Source: Nannocystis punicea (GTDB lineage Bacteria; Myxococcota_A; Polyangia; Nannocystales; Nannocystaceae). Taken from it: a stretch of 64,000 nt of DNA. The stretch is from contig NZ_CP114040.1 in assembly GCF_026965555.1 (NCBI RefSeq), positions 9,026,001 through 9,090,000 on the forward strand, given 5' to 3'. Under the pieces are notes generated by a model. The model searched no databases. It saw only the letters and a list, made by a program, of their open reading frames with translations, and was not told the DNA's origin. A program made the translations under genes and the position numbers. Shown one piece after another: positions 17,166 to 26,870 of the stretch; position 1 is the stretch's first letter, and each line of letters starts with the position of its first letter.

Positions 17166-19238
17166 GTGAATCAGAGCCCCGAGACGAGCATGGATGAAGC
17201 CGCCCCGGTCCCCGCGCGGGTGCTCGAGCTGCTCGCCGCCGCGACCGGCCAGACGCTCGCGCCTCCGGTGCCCGGCGAGCGGGCCATCGGCCTCGAGACG
17301 TGGGACGCCGCCGCCGCCCGCACCGTGCGTCAGGCGGGCCTCAAGGCCGCACGCTTCAGCGTCGAGACCGCGGACGAGCTGTCGCGCCTGTGCGCCCTCG
17401 AGGCGCCGGCGTTCACCCTGGTCGGCGATCGCTGGGTCGTCCTGCTCGGCGCGCGGCGGGGCGCGCTCGACCTGGTCGTGATCGACGGCCGCAGCGAACG
17501 CCGCGAACGCGTCCGGCCGGCGGCGCTGATGGCCTGGATGAGGCCGCGCGGCGCGCCGCGGACGAGCCAGCCGTGGCTGGCGATCGAGCCGCGGATGATG
17601 CTCTCGAAGCTGTCGTTCCCGCCGACCGAGTTCATCCGCCTGCTCCGCACCTTCGTGCTCGAGCGGCGCGAGATCTACGTCGTCAGCCTGTACGGCGCGG
17701 TCATGGCGGTCGTCTCGCTGGCGGTGCCGATCTCCGCCCAGGCGCTCGTCAACACCATCTCGGCCAACGCCCTGGCGCAGCCGATCCTGATGCTGTCGAC
17801 GATGCTGCTGGTGGCCCTGGGCGCGATCGCGGTGCTGCGGGTGATGCAGTTCGTCGTCGCCGAGCGGGTCAACCGCCGCCTGTGGGTGCGCGGGGTGACC
17901 GACTGGATCCGCCGCACCTCCCGGACCTCGCGCGAGTCCCGGCAGGAGATCTCGAACCGCGAGCTGTGCAACCGCTACATGGACATGCCGATCCTGCAGA
18001 AGGACTTCTGGTCGCTGCTGCTCGACGGCACGTCCTTGATGATGGTGAGCGTCGCCAGCCTGCTGCTGCTCGCGTTCTACCACCCGCTGCTGCTGGCGTT
18101 CGACGCGGTGCTGCTGGTCGGCATCGGCCTCGTCATGCTCTCGGGGCTCGGCGCCGAGTCGCGAGCGGTGTACGAATCGCACTGCAAGTGGTCGCTGTTC
18201 TGCTGGATCGACGACGTCGGCCACATGCGGATCGCCTTCTCCGACCCGCGCGGGCGGGCGCTCGCCGACGCCCACGGCGAGGTGCTCGTGCGCAACTGGC
18301 TCAAGGCGCGCGGCAGCTACTACTCGACCCTGCTCCGCCACATCGTCACCGGCGCCGCGCTCGAGGTGCTGGCGACCGTGGGCGTGCTGGCGATCGGCGG
18401 CTGGCTCGTGATCTCGCGCGAGCTGACGCTGGGCCAGCTGGTGGCGGCGTCGGTGCTGGTGTCGCAGATCGGGGCCATGGTCCGCGGCCTCGGGCAGCAG
18501 CTCGACCCGGTGTACGAGGGCGTGGCGGCGATCGAGACGCTGGGCAGGACCCTCGACGCCAAGCTCGAGCCGCTCGGCGGCGAGGTCTTACCGGCGACGG
18601 GGCGGCCGATGGCGGTCGAGCTGACCGTGGACCATACGCAGCTGGCCGTCCAGGCGGGTCAGCGCGTCGCCCTGGTCGGCGGCACCGACGGCCACAGCCG
18701 GCTCCTCGACCTGCTGTACGGGCTCTACGACCGCACCCCGCCGATCAACATGACGGGCCGCCTCGACGGCCGCGACGTCGCCCGGCTCGAGCTGGCGAGC
18801 GTGCGCGAGCAGGTCGCGCTGGTCCGCGGCGGCGAGCTCGTGGGCGCCACCCTGCTCGAGAACATCGTCGGTCCCGACTGGCTGGGCGACCACGCCGAGC
18901 TCGACGAGCTCCTCGACCTCGTCGACCTCCGCAACGCCGTGCTCGCGCTGCCGGGCGGCTTCGATCAGGTGCTGCTGCCCGACGGTGACGGCGGCCAGCT
19001 GACCGACTGCGAGGTCCGGCGCCTGGTGCTGCTGCGCGCGCTCGTGGCCCAGCCGCGGCTTCTGCTCATCGATCTCGGGCTCGACCGGCTCGACCTCGCC
19101 GCCCCCCAGCGCGCCGCCCTGCTCGACTGGATCTTCGACCGCGCGCGCCCGTGGACCTTGCTCGTCGTCACCGACAGCGTCGACAGCGACGAGGTGCTCG
19201 CGCGCTGCGATCACCAGCACGTGCTCCACCCCGCCTGA
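17166..19238 (+). CDS. ABC exporter-like protein 2 with degenerate nucleotide-binding domain
   Basis: 690 residues from GTG 17166 (AGAGG upstream). It has the same layout as ABC protein 1: a C39-like domain without a catalytic Cys, a six-helix membrane domain and an altered nucleotide-binding domain. The Walker A site reads V504-GGTDGHSR (Ser511 at the Lys position), the signature is 'LTDCEVRR', Walker B is 'LLLIDLGLDRLDL' with Leu637 in place of Glu, and the H-loop reads 'VVTDSV'. Long stretches match protein 1 closely, including 'RALVA.PRLLLIDLGLDRL' and 'GQLVAASVLVSQIG'. The two could form a heterodimer or work alternately with the shared adaptor and channel. Retention of identical non-canonical residues argues for selection rather than decay. 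Confidence 0.88.
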   Translation: MNQSPETSMDEAAPVPARVLELLAAATGQTLAPPVPGERAIGLETWDAAAARTVRQAGLKAARFSVETADELSRLCALEAPAFTLVGDRWVVLLGARRGALDLVVIDGRSERRERVRPAALMAWMRPRGAPRTSQPWLAIEPRMMLSKLSFPPTEFIRLLRTFVLERREIYVVSLYGAVMAVVSLAVPISAQALVNTISANALAQPILMLSTMLLVALGAIAVLRVMQFVVAERVNRRLWVRGVTDWIRRTSRTSRESRQEISNRELCNRYMDMPILQKDFWSLLLDGTSLMMVSVASLLLLAFYHPLLLAFDAVLLVGIGLVMLSGLGAESRAVYESHCKWSLFCWIDDVGHMRIAFSDPRGRALADAHGEVLVRNWLKARGSYYSTLLRHIVTGAALEVLATVGVLAIGGWLVISRELTLGQLVAASVLVSQIGAMVRGLGQQLDPVYEGVAAIETLGRTLDAKLEPLGGEVLPATGRPMAVELTVDHTQLAVQAGQRVALVGGTDGHSRLLDLLYGLYDRTPPINMTGRLDGRDVARLELASVREQVALVRGGELVGATLLENIVGPDWLGDHAELDELLDLVDLRNAVLALPGGFDQVLLPDGDGGQLTDCEVRRLVLLRALVAQPRLLLIDLGLDRLDLAAPQRAALLDWIFDRARPWTLLVVTDSVDSDEVLARCDHQHVLHPA

Positions 19239-19322
19239 CGCCCGCGCCGGCCGTTCGGAGGCCGCACCGCATCGGTGATGCGACCTCGCGGCAGGAGGCG
19301 GAGCGGCGCGGTCGTCCCGAGT

Positions 19323-19338
19323 CTGTCCCGAAGGACAG
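19323..19338. terminator. Hairpin CTGTCC-CGAA-GGACAG between convergent genes
   Basis: A perfect 6-bp stem with a CGAA tetraloop lies 85 nt after the ABC2 stop and 50 nt after the end of the convergent kinase gene. It could terminate both. There is no T tract. The same stem occurs at 1951-1966. Confidence 0.5.
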
Positions 19339-19387
19339 GCGCGGCGGCTGCCGCCGCACCCGCGGCGGTCATACGCCCAGGGCGCGG

Positions 19388-20686
<1,299 letters not shown>

Positions 20687-20801
20687 CCGCCAAAGTGTCG
20701 CACACGGGCCTCGGCCGGGCAGCGCCCGCATGCAGACCTGGCGGGTCGCCGGTCGCGCCGCAGCGCGACCTCGAGGCGGCCGCGCCGCGAGGGTGTGACG
20801 C

Positions 20802-21662
20802 TCACTTCGCGTCGGAGCGGCGGGCCCGAGCGTGCGCCTCGGCGGTCGCCAGCACCGCCTCGGCGTCGAGCGACTCGTCGCCCGGCCGCCACTCGAGGTC
20901 GGCCTCGTAGGCCTTGAGCGGCCGCTGCAGCGCCCGCAGGCGGTCGAGCGCGCGGTCGAGGCGGTCGAGCAATTCCTCGAGCCCGGGGTTGCGCCCGCGC
21001 GCCGCGGCGACGCCGAGAGTGAGGACCTGCAGCGGAGTGTTCGACAGGTCGCGCACGGCGAGCAACAGGCGGGCGGTGCGACGCGCCTCGGCGACCTCGG
21101 CCTGGGCCCGCACGAGCTCGCGTTCGGTGGCCAGGCCGCGCCAGCGGTACAGCAGCAGCGCCGCGCCGACGAGCCCGTAGACGACGAGCACGAGCGGCTC
21201 GCTGGCGTCGATCCGGGCCCGCTCGGCCGCGGTGAAGCTGGACATCTGGACGATCGGGAGCAGCGTGTACCCGGCGATGCAGAGCAGGCCGACCCACCGC
21301 TCCGGCGCGAGCACGGCGATCGTCAGGATCGCGAGCTTTTGCGACTGGAACGGCGGCAGATCCGGGTCGAGGATGTGATAGCTGCCGACGATCCACGCGG
21401 AGGTCAAGAGCCCGACGTGGTTGACGATGAACAGCACGGAGCCGAGGAGGACGCTCTGCGGCCGCCGCCAGTGGACCAGCAGGACGAAGGCGACGATTAC
21501 GAGGCCGATGAAGCTGGCGGTGAGCGGCGGCCACCACGGGGCGTCGACGTCGCGCCCGCGCAGGAGGTCGAGCGGGTACAGGCAGGCCGTGAGCAACGCC
21601 GTGAGCAGGGTGGCGCGCCAGACGTGGTGAGCGTGCAGGCCGATGAAGTCCTTCGGGCTCAA
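20802..21662 (-). CDS. Membrane sensor with coiled-coil output, lacking a kinase core
   Basis: 286 residues from a TTG start that overlaps the stop of the preceding 46-codon ORF (TTGA). Six or so hydrophobic helices cover ~15-180, followed by a long charged coiled coil. Within it 'LLAVRDLSNTPLQVLTLGVA' is placed and shaped like a HisKA helix, but the phospho-accepting His is absent. No HATPase domain follows; the remaining ~65 residues are Arg/Ala/Asp-rich helix. It may be a receptor that modulates the neighbouring full histidine kinase by heterodimerising, or a remnant of a kinase. The membrane topology resembles that kinase's sensor region. Confidence 0.72.
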   Translation of the reverse strand: MSPKDFIGLHAHHVWRATLLTALLTACLYPLDLLRGRDVDAPWWPPLTASFIGLVIVAFVLLVHWRRPQSVLLGSVLFIVNHVGLLTSAWIVGSYHILDPDLPPFQSQKLAILTIAVLAPERWVGLLCIAGYTLLPIVQMSSFTAAERARIDASEPLVLVVYGLVGAALLLYRWRGLATERELVRAQAEVAEARRTARLLLAVRDLSNTPLQVLTLGVAAARGRNPGLEELLDRLDRALDRLRALQRPLKAYEADLEWRPGDESLDAEAVLATAEAHARARRSDAK

Positions 21663-21799
21663 GGCGACCCCCGCTCGCGCAGGCGGGCGAGCACGCGTTG
21701 ACGGCGACGGACCGGCTCGTCACGCCGGGCCAATGCCGACTCGACGAACGATCGCAAGCCCCTGTCCTCGTCGAGGAGGACCACGCGGAGAGAGGCCAT
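21659..21799 (-). CDS. 46-residue receiver-domain-like fragment
   Basis: The sequence begins 'MASLRVVLLDEDRGLRSFVES', matching the first beta strand and acidic pocket (Asp-Glu-Asp) of response regulator receivers. It ends after 46 residues in an Arg-rich tail, long before the phospho-acceptor Asp would occur. Its stop overlaps the TTG start of the membrane sensor gene. It may be a truncated regulator, a leader ORF that couples translation, or a short regulatory peptide. A longer in-frame start at 21961 adds an atypical Arg/Cys-rich extension and is less likely. Confidence 0.45.
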   Translation of the reverse strand: MASLRVVLLDEDRGLRSFVESALARRDEPVRRRQRVLARLRERGSP

Positions 21800-22095
21800 T
21801 GGAAAAACCTTAGCACCGCGAGCGAGCGAGATGAACGGCGTCCGCGCCGCCTCGCAACGCGACGTGCAGTTCCGCGCTGCCAGCAATTGCCGGGCCCGCC
21901 CCGCCACCATCGATGAAAGCGCGCGCCCGACGGCAGCACGAACCTCTCGCCGGGATTGCAATCACGAGCCCGAACTGAATCGCGTGGTCGAGTGCGGCGA
22001 GGTGCGACGGGCCCTCCACCGCTCATTCGCGGCGGGCGTCGACGTGGCCTGACCGCCGCTGTTACCTTGGGACCACCCCGCGACGGCGTGGCCCC

Positions 22096-22992
22096 GTGAC
22101 TCGCACCTCTCAGCATCGACCTCCGCGTGTGCTCACCCTCGAGGGGATCGGCGCCGGGGACATGCGCCTCCACGTCGCTCGCGTCCCGGGCTCGCCGCCG
22201 CCGCCGACCGGTCCGCTCGTCTCGACCTTCTTCATGATCTTCGTGTTCACGGCGGGCAGCGGGCGAGGACGGCACCTGGAGCCGATCGATCTGCGCGCCG
22301 GCGACGTCCACCTCGTCCCCGAAGGCACGGAGCACCAGGCGCTCGATGTCGGCGATCTTCAGGGCTGGATCGTGGGTGTCGATCCGCTGCTGCTGCGCGA
22401 GCTCGGGCCGCCGCCGGGACGCTCACGAGTCCGCGGCGAGGCGAGGCCGGCTCCGGCGCGCAGCCTGCTGGTGCGAGGATTGCTTCGCCTGCGACCCGGG
22501 CCGACGAGGCGCCGGCGGATCGAGCAATTGGTGGCCGAGATGGAGGCGGAGCTGCGGGAGGGCAAGTGGGCCGCGGCGAACGCCGCCCACGCGTGGCTCG
22601 TCCTGCTGCTCACGGAGCTCATGCGCGAGCTGCAGGAGCACGCGCCCACGGCGTCGCCGCTGGTCGGCGGGCTCGTGCGTGACGCCCTCGCCTTCATCGA
22701 GCAGCGCTGCCTGGGGCCCCTCTCGCTCAAGGACGTCGCCGCGGCGGTGGGCCGCACGCCCTCGCACCTGGCCAACGCGATCCGGCAAGAGACGGGCCTG
22801 ACGGTCGGCGACTGGCTGCGGGAGCACCGAATGTCGGAAGCGCGCCGGCGCTTGCGAGACACCGACGCGAGCGTCGAGAGCATCGCCGATCAGGTGGGCT
22901 ACGCCGACGCCACTCATTTCATTCGCACCTTTCGCCGCGCCCACGGAATGACCCCGCGCGACTGGCGAGAGCGCCGCCGCGCCGCGCAATGA
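22096..22992 (+). CDS. AraC family transcription regulator
   Basis: 298 residues from a GTG start. The N-terminal half is a cupin-like sensing domain ('LEPIDLRAGDVHLVPEGTEHQ', ~60-85). The C-terminal ~100 residues contain two helix-turn-helix motifs: 'LSLKDVAAAVGRTPSHLANAI' and 'ESIADQVGYADATHFIRTFRR'. AraC regulators with a cupin domain normally bind a small ligand. It ends 87 nt before the FAD monooxygenase gene on the same strand and probably controls it. Confidence in the family is high; the ligand is unknown. Confidence 0.92.
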   Translation: MTRTSQHRPPRVLTLEGIGAGDMRLHVARVPGSPPPPTGPLVSTFFMIFVFTAGSGRGRHLEPIDLRAGDVHLVPEGTEHQALDVGDLQGWIVGVDPLLLRELGPPPGRSRVRGEARPAPARSLLVRGLLRLRPGPTRRRRIEQLVAEMEAELREGKWAAANAAHAWLVLLLTELMRELQEHAPTASPLVGGLVRDALAFIEQRCLGPLSLKDVAAAVGRTPSHLANAIRQETGLTVGDWLREHRMSEARRRLRDTDASVESIADQVGYADATHFIRTFRRAHGMTPRDWRERRRAAQ

Positions 22993-23079
22993 ACCGAGCC
23001 CGCGCCGACCCCAATCCGCGCCGATCTCCGCCACAAGCCGCGCTCTACCGCGGACGCGGCCTGTCGCTAGCCTCGGGGC

Positions 23080-24294
23080 ATGATGAGAAACTCAACGACA
23101 CGCGGTCGCCGCGTCCTGGTGGTCGGACTCGGGATCAGCGGCATCGCCACGGCCCTGCGGCTGCACAGGCTCGGCTGGGAGCCCGTGATCCTCGAGCGCG
23201 CCGCAGCGCGCCGCAGCGGCGGCTACGCGGTCGCCCTGTTCGGCACGGGCGTCGCGTCCGCGGCCCGGCTCGGCGTGCTCGAGGCCGTGGGCAACCGCCT
23301 GGGCCCGGCCGTCCACACCTTCGAGATCGATCGACGCGGCCGCCGACGCAAGGGCCTGGGCCTGCCCGACCTGCCCGGCGGGCCGCGCCTGGTGCTGCGC
23401 GGCGACGTGGAGAACGCGCTGTACTCCGCGCTCCCGCCCGACGTGGAGGTCCGCTTCTCGACGAGCCCGGTTGCGATCGCCCAGGACGAGCACGGCGTCG
23501 ACGTGACGACCCGCCACGCAGTCACCGGCGCGACCGCGACCGAGCGCTTCGACCTGGTGGTGGGCGCGGACGGGCTGCGCTCGACCGTCCGCCAGCTGGT
23601 CTTCGGCCCGCACGCCGACTTCCTCCACCCGATGAATTACATGATCGGCGCCTGCGTCCTCCGCAGGCCCGTGCAGGGCCACGCGACCAGCGACGGCCTC
23701 GTCCTGGCCGAGGCCGGGCGTTCGGCGTGGGTGTTCCCGTTCGTCAATCACAACCCCACGGTGCTGTTCTCGTACCGCGTGGACGACGTCGCGGGGCAGT
23801 TCCGCCGGCCGGCGATCGAGTCGATCCGCGCGGCGTTCGGGCCGGAGCCCGCCGGGCCGGTGCTGAGCCAGCTCTTCGACGACTACGCGGCCGCGGAGGA
23901 GCGCCTGTTCGACTCGGTCGAGCAGGTCCGCATGGATCGCTGGCACGAGGGCCGGGTCGTGCTGCTCGGCGACGCTGCCTGGTGCCTGACCCTGTACTCG
24001 GGGATGGGCGCGTCCACCGGGATGGCCGGCGCCGAGCTGCTGGGCAACATGCTGGAGCGGCACCCCGACGACGTACTGCGCGCGCTGATCGAGTGGGAGG
24101 CGAAGCTGCGCCCGTTCACGGCGAGCCTGCAGCAGACCGCGACGACGATGCGCCAGCTCTTCACCCCCTCCGGTGAATTGCAGCGGATCGTCCGCGCGAC
24201 GATCCTCCGCCTGATGAACAGCCCCGCCGCGCCGATCTTCCGCCGGCTGGTCGGCCCCGGCGCCCTGACGGAGATCGACATCGTCGCTGCATGA
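23080..24294 (+). CDS. FAD-dependent monooxygenase
   Basis: 404 residues with the class A flavoprotein hydroxylase layout. There is an N-terminal Rossmann fold 'VVGLGISGIATALRLHRLG' (GxGxxG), the 'DG' motif 'DLVVGADGLRSTVRQ' (~155-170) and the 'GD' motif 'RVVLLGDAAWCLTLYSGMG' (~285-305). Enzymes of this group (PHBH-like, including TetX-like tetracycline-modifying relatives) use NAD(P)H and oxygen to hydroxylate aromatic or polycyclic substrates. ATG 23080 and ATG 23083 are both possible; spacing does not discriminate. The adjacent AraC gene suggests inducible expression. The substrate cannot be inferred. Confidence 0.9.
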   Translation: MMRNSTTRGRRVLVVGLGISGIATALRLHRLGWEPVILERAAARRSGGYAVALFGTGVASAARLGVLEAVGNRLGPAVHTFEIDRRGRRRKGLGLPDLPGGPRLVLRGDVENALYSALPPDVEVRFSTSPVAIAQDEHGVDVTTRHAVTGATATERFDLVVGADGLRSTVRQLVFGPHADFLHPMNYMIGACVLRRPVQGHATSDGLVLAEAGRSAWVFPFVNHNPTVLFSYRVDDVAGQFRRPAIESIRAAFGPEPAGPVLSQLFDDYAAAEERLFDSVEQVRMDRWHEGRVVLLGDAAWCLTLYSGMGASTGMAGAELLGNMLERHPDDVLRALIEWEAKLRPFTASLQQTATTMRQLFTPSGELQRIVRATILRLMNSPAAPIFRRLVGPGALTEIDIVAA

Positions 24295-24356
24295 CGGGCC
24301 GACGCGGAATGGCGGCACTCCTTCTCGAGTCGTCGTCCTTCCCCCGCGCGAAATGT

Positions 24357-24923
24357 TCACTGCTTACCGCTGTCGACGTCGACCCCGCGCTCCCGCAGCT
24401 TCGCCGCGGTCACCTCGTCGATCCGGCCGGTCAGCACCTTGAGCCGGGGCAGCGCCAGCAGCGGCGCCAGGTCGCGGAGGCGCACGTCCCCGAGATGCAG
24501 CTCCTCGAGCGCCGGCAAAGACGTGAGCGGCGTGAGGTCCAGCTGCTTGTTCCGGGTGTCGAGCATGAGCCGCTTGAGGCCGCTGCACAGCTCGATGCCG
24601 GCCAGCGAGTCGACCTCCGCGCACTGCTCGGGTTCTTCGTGGATCGTGTCGAGGTACGGATCGATCTCCTCGATGTGCGGCAGCTTGTCCGCGTGGGCGT
24701 CGAGGAGCGCGCGCAGCTCGGCCAGCACCGCCATCTGCGTCTCGTCGATGCGGTCGCGCCAGCTCTCCGACTCGTCGTCCGGGTCGTCGTCCTCCTCGGG
24801 CTCGAGCTCGGGGACCCGGAGGTCCGTCTCCACCAACCCCTCCCGCACCATCGCCTCGACGACGGCGAGGCCGAGGTCGTGATCGACGAAGCGGTCCTGG
24901 ACGCGCGTGCGCTTCTTTGTCAT
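24357..24923 (-). CDS. Small LRR-like protein with acidic N-terminal linker
   Basis: 188 residues. An Arg-rich start and a short helical segment are followed by a strongly acidic stretch ('EPEEDDDPDDESESW', ~42-56), a helical region, then three to four leucine-rich units ('LKRLMLDTRNKQLDLTPLT', 'LEELHLGDVRLRDLAPLL', 'LKVLTGRIDEVTAAKLRERG'). No signal peptide or membrane helix is visible. The pattern is seen in myxobacterial LRR proteins of unknown role. It faces the FAD monooxygenase tail-to-tail. Confidence 0.7.
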   Translation of the reverse strand: MTKKRTRVQDRFVDHDLGLAVVEAMVREGLVETDLRVPELEPEEDDDPDDESESWRDRIDETQMAVLAELRALLDAHADKLPHIEEIDPYLDTIHEEPEQCAEVDSLAGIELCSGLKRLMLDTRNKQLDLTPLTSLPALEELHLGDVRLRDLAPLLALPRLKVLTGRIDEVTAAKLRERGVDVDSGKQ

Positions 24924-25072
24924 GACCGCGATCGTAGCAGGTCCCCGGCGCCGCCCGCAGCGGCCGCGGACGCATACCCACCTGCGATTCGCCGGGGCCC
25001 GCGTCGTCGCGTCCGCAGCTGGATCGGCGGCCCCGTGACGCCATCAACGCCCCGGGTCGTGATGCGTGACGC

Positions 25073-25570
25073 CTACGGCGCCGACGCGTCGAGCAGGCCG
25101 GACAGCCACTGCCGGATCTGCGGCTCCTTCGGGACGCCCGCGAACGCGTCCACCGGCTGGCCGCCTGCGACGGCGACGACCATCGGGATCGACTGGACGC
25201 CGAACAGCTGGGCGATGCGCGGGTTGGCGTCGACGTTCACCTTGGCGAGGATCCAGGCGCCGTTCGCCTCCCTGGCCAGCCGCTCCAGCATCGGCGAGAG
25301 CACCGTGCATGGCCCGCACCAGGAGGCCCACAGGTCGACGAGAACCAGCACCTGCAGCGACCGCTCGACGATCTCCGCCTGAGAGGTCGCGTCGGTGACG
25401 TCGAGGACGGGCGAGCCGGCGGAGGTGGCGGCACCGTCCGGCGAAGAAGCGGAGGTGGGAGCGGACGCAGCTCGGCTCGCGGCCTCGAAACGGGCCTTCA
25501 AGGCGGACAGGTCCGCTTCCGACAGCGCCTGCGACATGGCTGGGGTTGGACGTGCGTCTGGCTCTGTCAC
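25073..25570 (-). CDS. Thioredoxin-fold protein
   Basis: 165 residues from a GTG start with AGGA eight bases upstream. The first ~60 residues are an Ala/Ser/Pro-rich extension. A thioredoxin domain follows with the active site 'WASWCGPCTVL' (~80-90) and the cis-Pro loop 'QSIPMVVAV'. Sequence and size fit a cytoplasmic thioredoxin. The extension contains no TPR, unlike CnoX-type proteins, and no signal peptide. It could be a general disulfide reductase or a dedicated partner of an unknown client. Confidence 0.88.
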   Translation of the reverse strand: MTEPDARPTPAMSQALSEADLSALKARFEAASRAASAPTSASSPDGAATSAGSPVLDVTDATSQAEIVERSLQVLVLVDLWASWCGPCTVLSPMLERLAREANGAWILAKVNVDANPRIAQLFGVQSIPMVVAVAGGQPVDAFAGVPKEPQIRQWLSGLLDASAP

Positions 25571-25638
25571 GCAGCCATCCTATCAGGCCCGTCCCCGGAT
25601 GTGCCCGCGCTGAGCCATCACGCGTAGCTCGACTGCGG

Positions 25639-25956
25639 TCACGCCATCCCGAACGCGGCCCGCTCGAGCGACACCCCGCTCGCAGGATCGGCGGTACACA
25701 AGAACGCGACGAGCTGCTGAAGTGAGGCTCCCCGTGCGAGTTGCGCGCGGATCCCACGAGCGCGCTCGACCGCCCATTGGCGACCACCTGTTCCTGTCGC
25801 GCCAAGGCGGCGCGGATCTGGCCTGCCAATCGCCGCCCCCTCGGCGGAGAGCGGCCCCGCCCCGGCCCCGCCTGCGCCGCCCGCCCCGGCCCCGTTCACC
25901 GACGATAGCCCGGTGACCGCGGCTCGAGCGAGCACGCCGGCCGGCGCAGAGGACAT
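25639..25956 (-). CDS. Small Gly/Ala-rich hypothetical protein
   Basis: 105 residues with GAGAGG just before ATG 25956. The N-terminal half is Ala/Gly-rich low complexity. The C-terminal ~40 residues are more gene-like, with an amphipathic helix ('RARGIRAQLARGASLQQLVAF') and a single Cys. No family is recognised. The start codon lies inside the first unit of a 14-bp repeat tract at 25951-26020, so that tract occupies the expected promoter/operator region. If the ORF is spurious, the repeats would need another explanation. Confidence 0.4.
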   Translation of the reverse strand: MSSAPAGVLARAAVTGLSSVNGAGAGGAGGAGAGPLSAEGAAIGRPDPRRLGATGTGGRQWAVERARGIRAQLARGASLQQLVAFLCTADPASGVSLERAAFGMA

Positions 25957-26020
25957 ATCCTCTCGGACATGCCCTCTCGCTCATGCACGTGAGGACATGA
26001 CCTTTTAGACATCTCCATCA
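25951..26020. repeat. Five tandem 14-bp units with GGACATGNCC core
   Basis: Units start at 25951, 25965, 25979, 25993 and 26007, each exactly 14 bp. Four keep the core: GGACATATCC, GGACATGCCC, GGACATGACC and AGACATCTCC; the third is diverged. Strict period and core conservation suggest a regulatory protein binding array rather than chance. It lies upstream of the small ORF at 25639-25956 and just after the 3' end of the lipoprotein gene at 26025. Confidence 0.6.
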
Positions 26021-26024
26021 TGAT

Positions 26025-26861
26025 TCACTGGCAACGCGGCGCGGTGAAGCTGCCCTCGAGGTTGACGTCCTCGTCGAGGATGTCGAGGAACCCGAAGTCG
26101 ACGTGGCACAGGCGCCCGACCACTTCCTTGTCGTCGACCGAGATCAGCTCGAAGCTGGCGCCGAAGGTGCCGCCGCCGAACCCGCACTCGCTCGGCTCCT
26201 CCGACGTGATCATCCCCGTCCCGGTGACGTCGAGGCCGGCCAGGTGGTAGAGGCCGGGCGTCTGGAAGGCCGTGGGGATCCGGATCGTCACCGCCCAGTT
26301 GCCGCCGCAGTCGAGGCCGGTGCTGGGGTCGGCGCAGGTGGCCGCCTGGCTCGAGAGGCGCACGTACAGCGTGTCGGGGTCGACCGGCTCACCGCCGCTG
26401 CCGCCGCTCGAGCCCTCGCCGGTCGGATCGGGGTCGGGCGGGATCTGGCCCTGCGTGTAGGCCAGCGAGGCGACGTCGAGCACCACCGGCTCGCCCTCGC
26501 ACGGGACCGGCTCGATGACCGGACCGTCGGTGCCCGCGCTGGTGACATCGCTGCCCTGCGAGGTCGGGTTCGTGGTCCCGTGGGTCGGGTCGTAGCCGCT
26601 GGTGCTGGTCGCCGTGTCGTCGGTGTCCGAACCGTCGCTGCCGACGCTGGTACCGGGGCTGGTCGCCGTGCCGGGGCCGGCGGTCGTGGTCGCCGGCTGA
26701 TCGCCCGAGCCGCCGGTCGAGCTCTCGCCGTCGGTGCCGGCGTCTTCGGTGGTGCTGTTGCCGACGTCGCTGGTATCCGAGCCGGAGCCGTCACCCTTGG
26801 AGTCGCACGCGAGGGCGACCGCGAACACGAGGCTGAGACAAGTGAAGCTGTAAGAACGCAT
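26025..26861 (-). CDS. Lipoprotein with Ser/Thr/Gly linker
   Basis: 278 residues. The lipobox 'AVALAC' follows a hydrophobic core, then a ~95-residue linker rich in Ser, Thr, Gly and Asp. The C-terminal ~150 residues form a beta-rich domain with four Cys and the phrases 'NWAVTIRIPTAF', 'GLYHLAGLDVTGTG' and 'GFLDILDEDVNLEGSF'. It is presumably a surface-anchored beta-sandwich of unknown function, in the style of many Nannocystaceae lipoproteins. The insertion sequence at 26874 lies 12 bp upstream of its start, so its native promoter has probably been displaced and expression may now depend on the element. Confidence 0.75.
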   Translation of the reverse strand: MRSYSFTCLSLVFAVALACDSKGDGSGSDTSDVGNSTTEDAGTDGESSTGGSGDQPATTTAGPGTATSPGTSVGSDGSDTDDTATSTSGYDPTHGTTNPTSQGSDVTSAGTDGPVIEPVPCEGEPVVLDVASLAYTQGQIPPDPDPTGEGSSGGSGGEPVDPDTLYVRLSSQAATCADPSTGLDCGGNWAVTIRIPTAFQTPGLYHLAGLDVTGTGMITSEEPSECGFGGGTFGASFELISVDDKEVVGRLCHVDFGFLDILDEDVNLEGSFTAPRCQ

Positions 26862-26870
26862 GCCCCGGGG

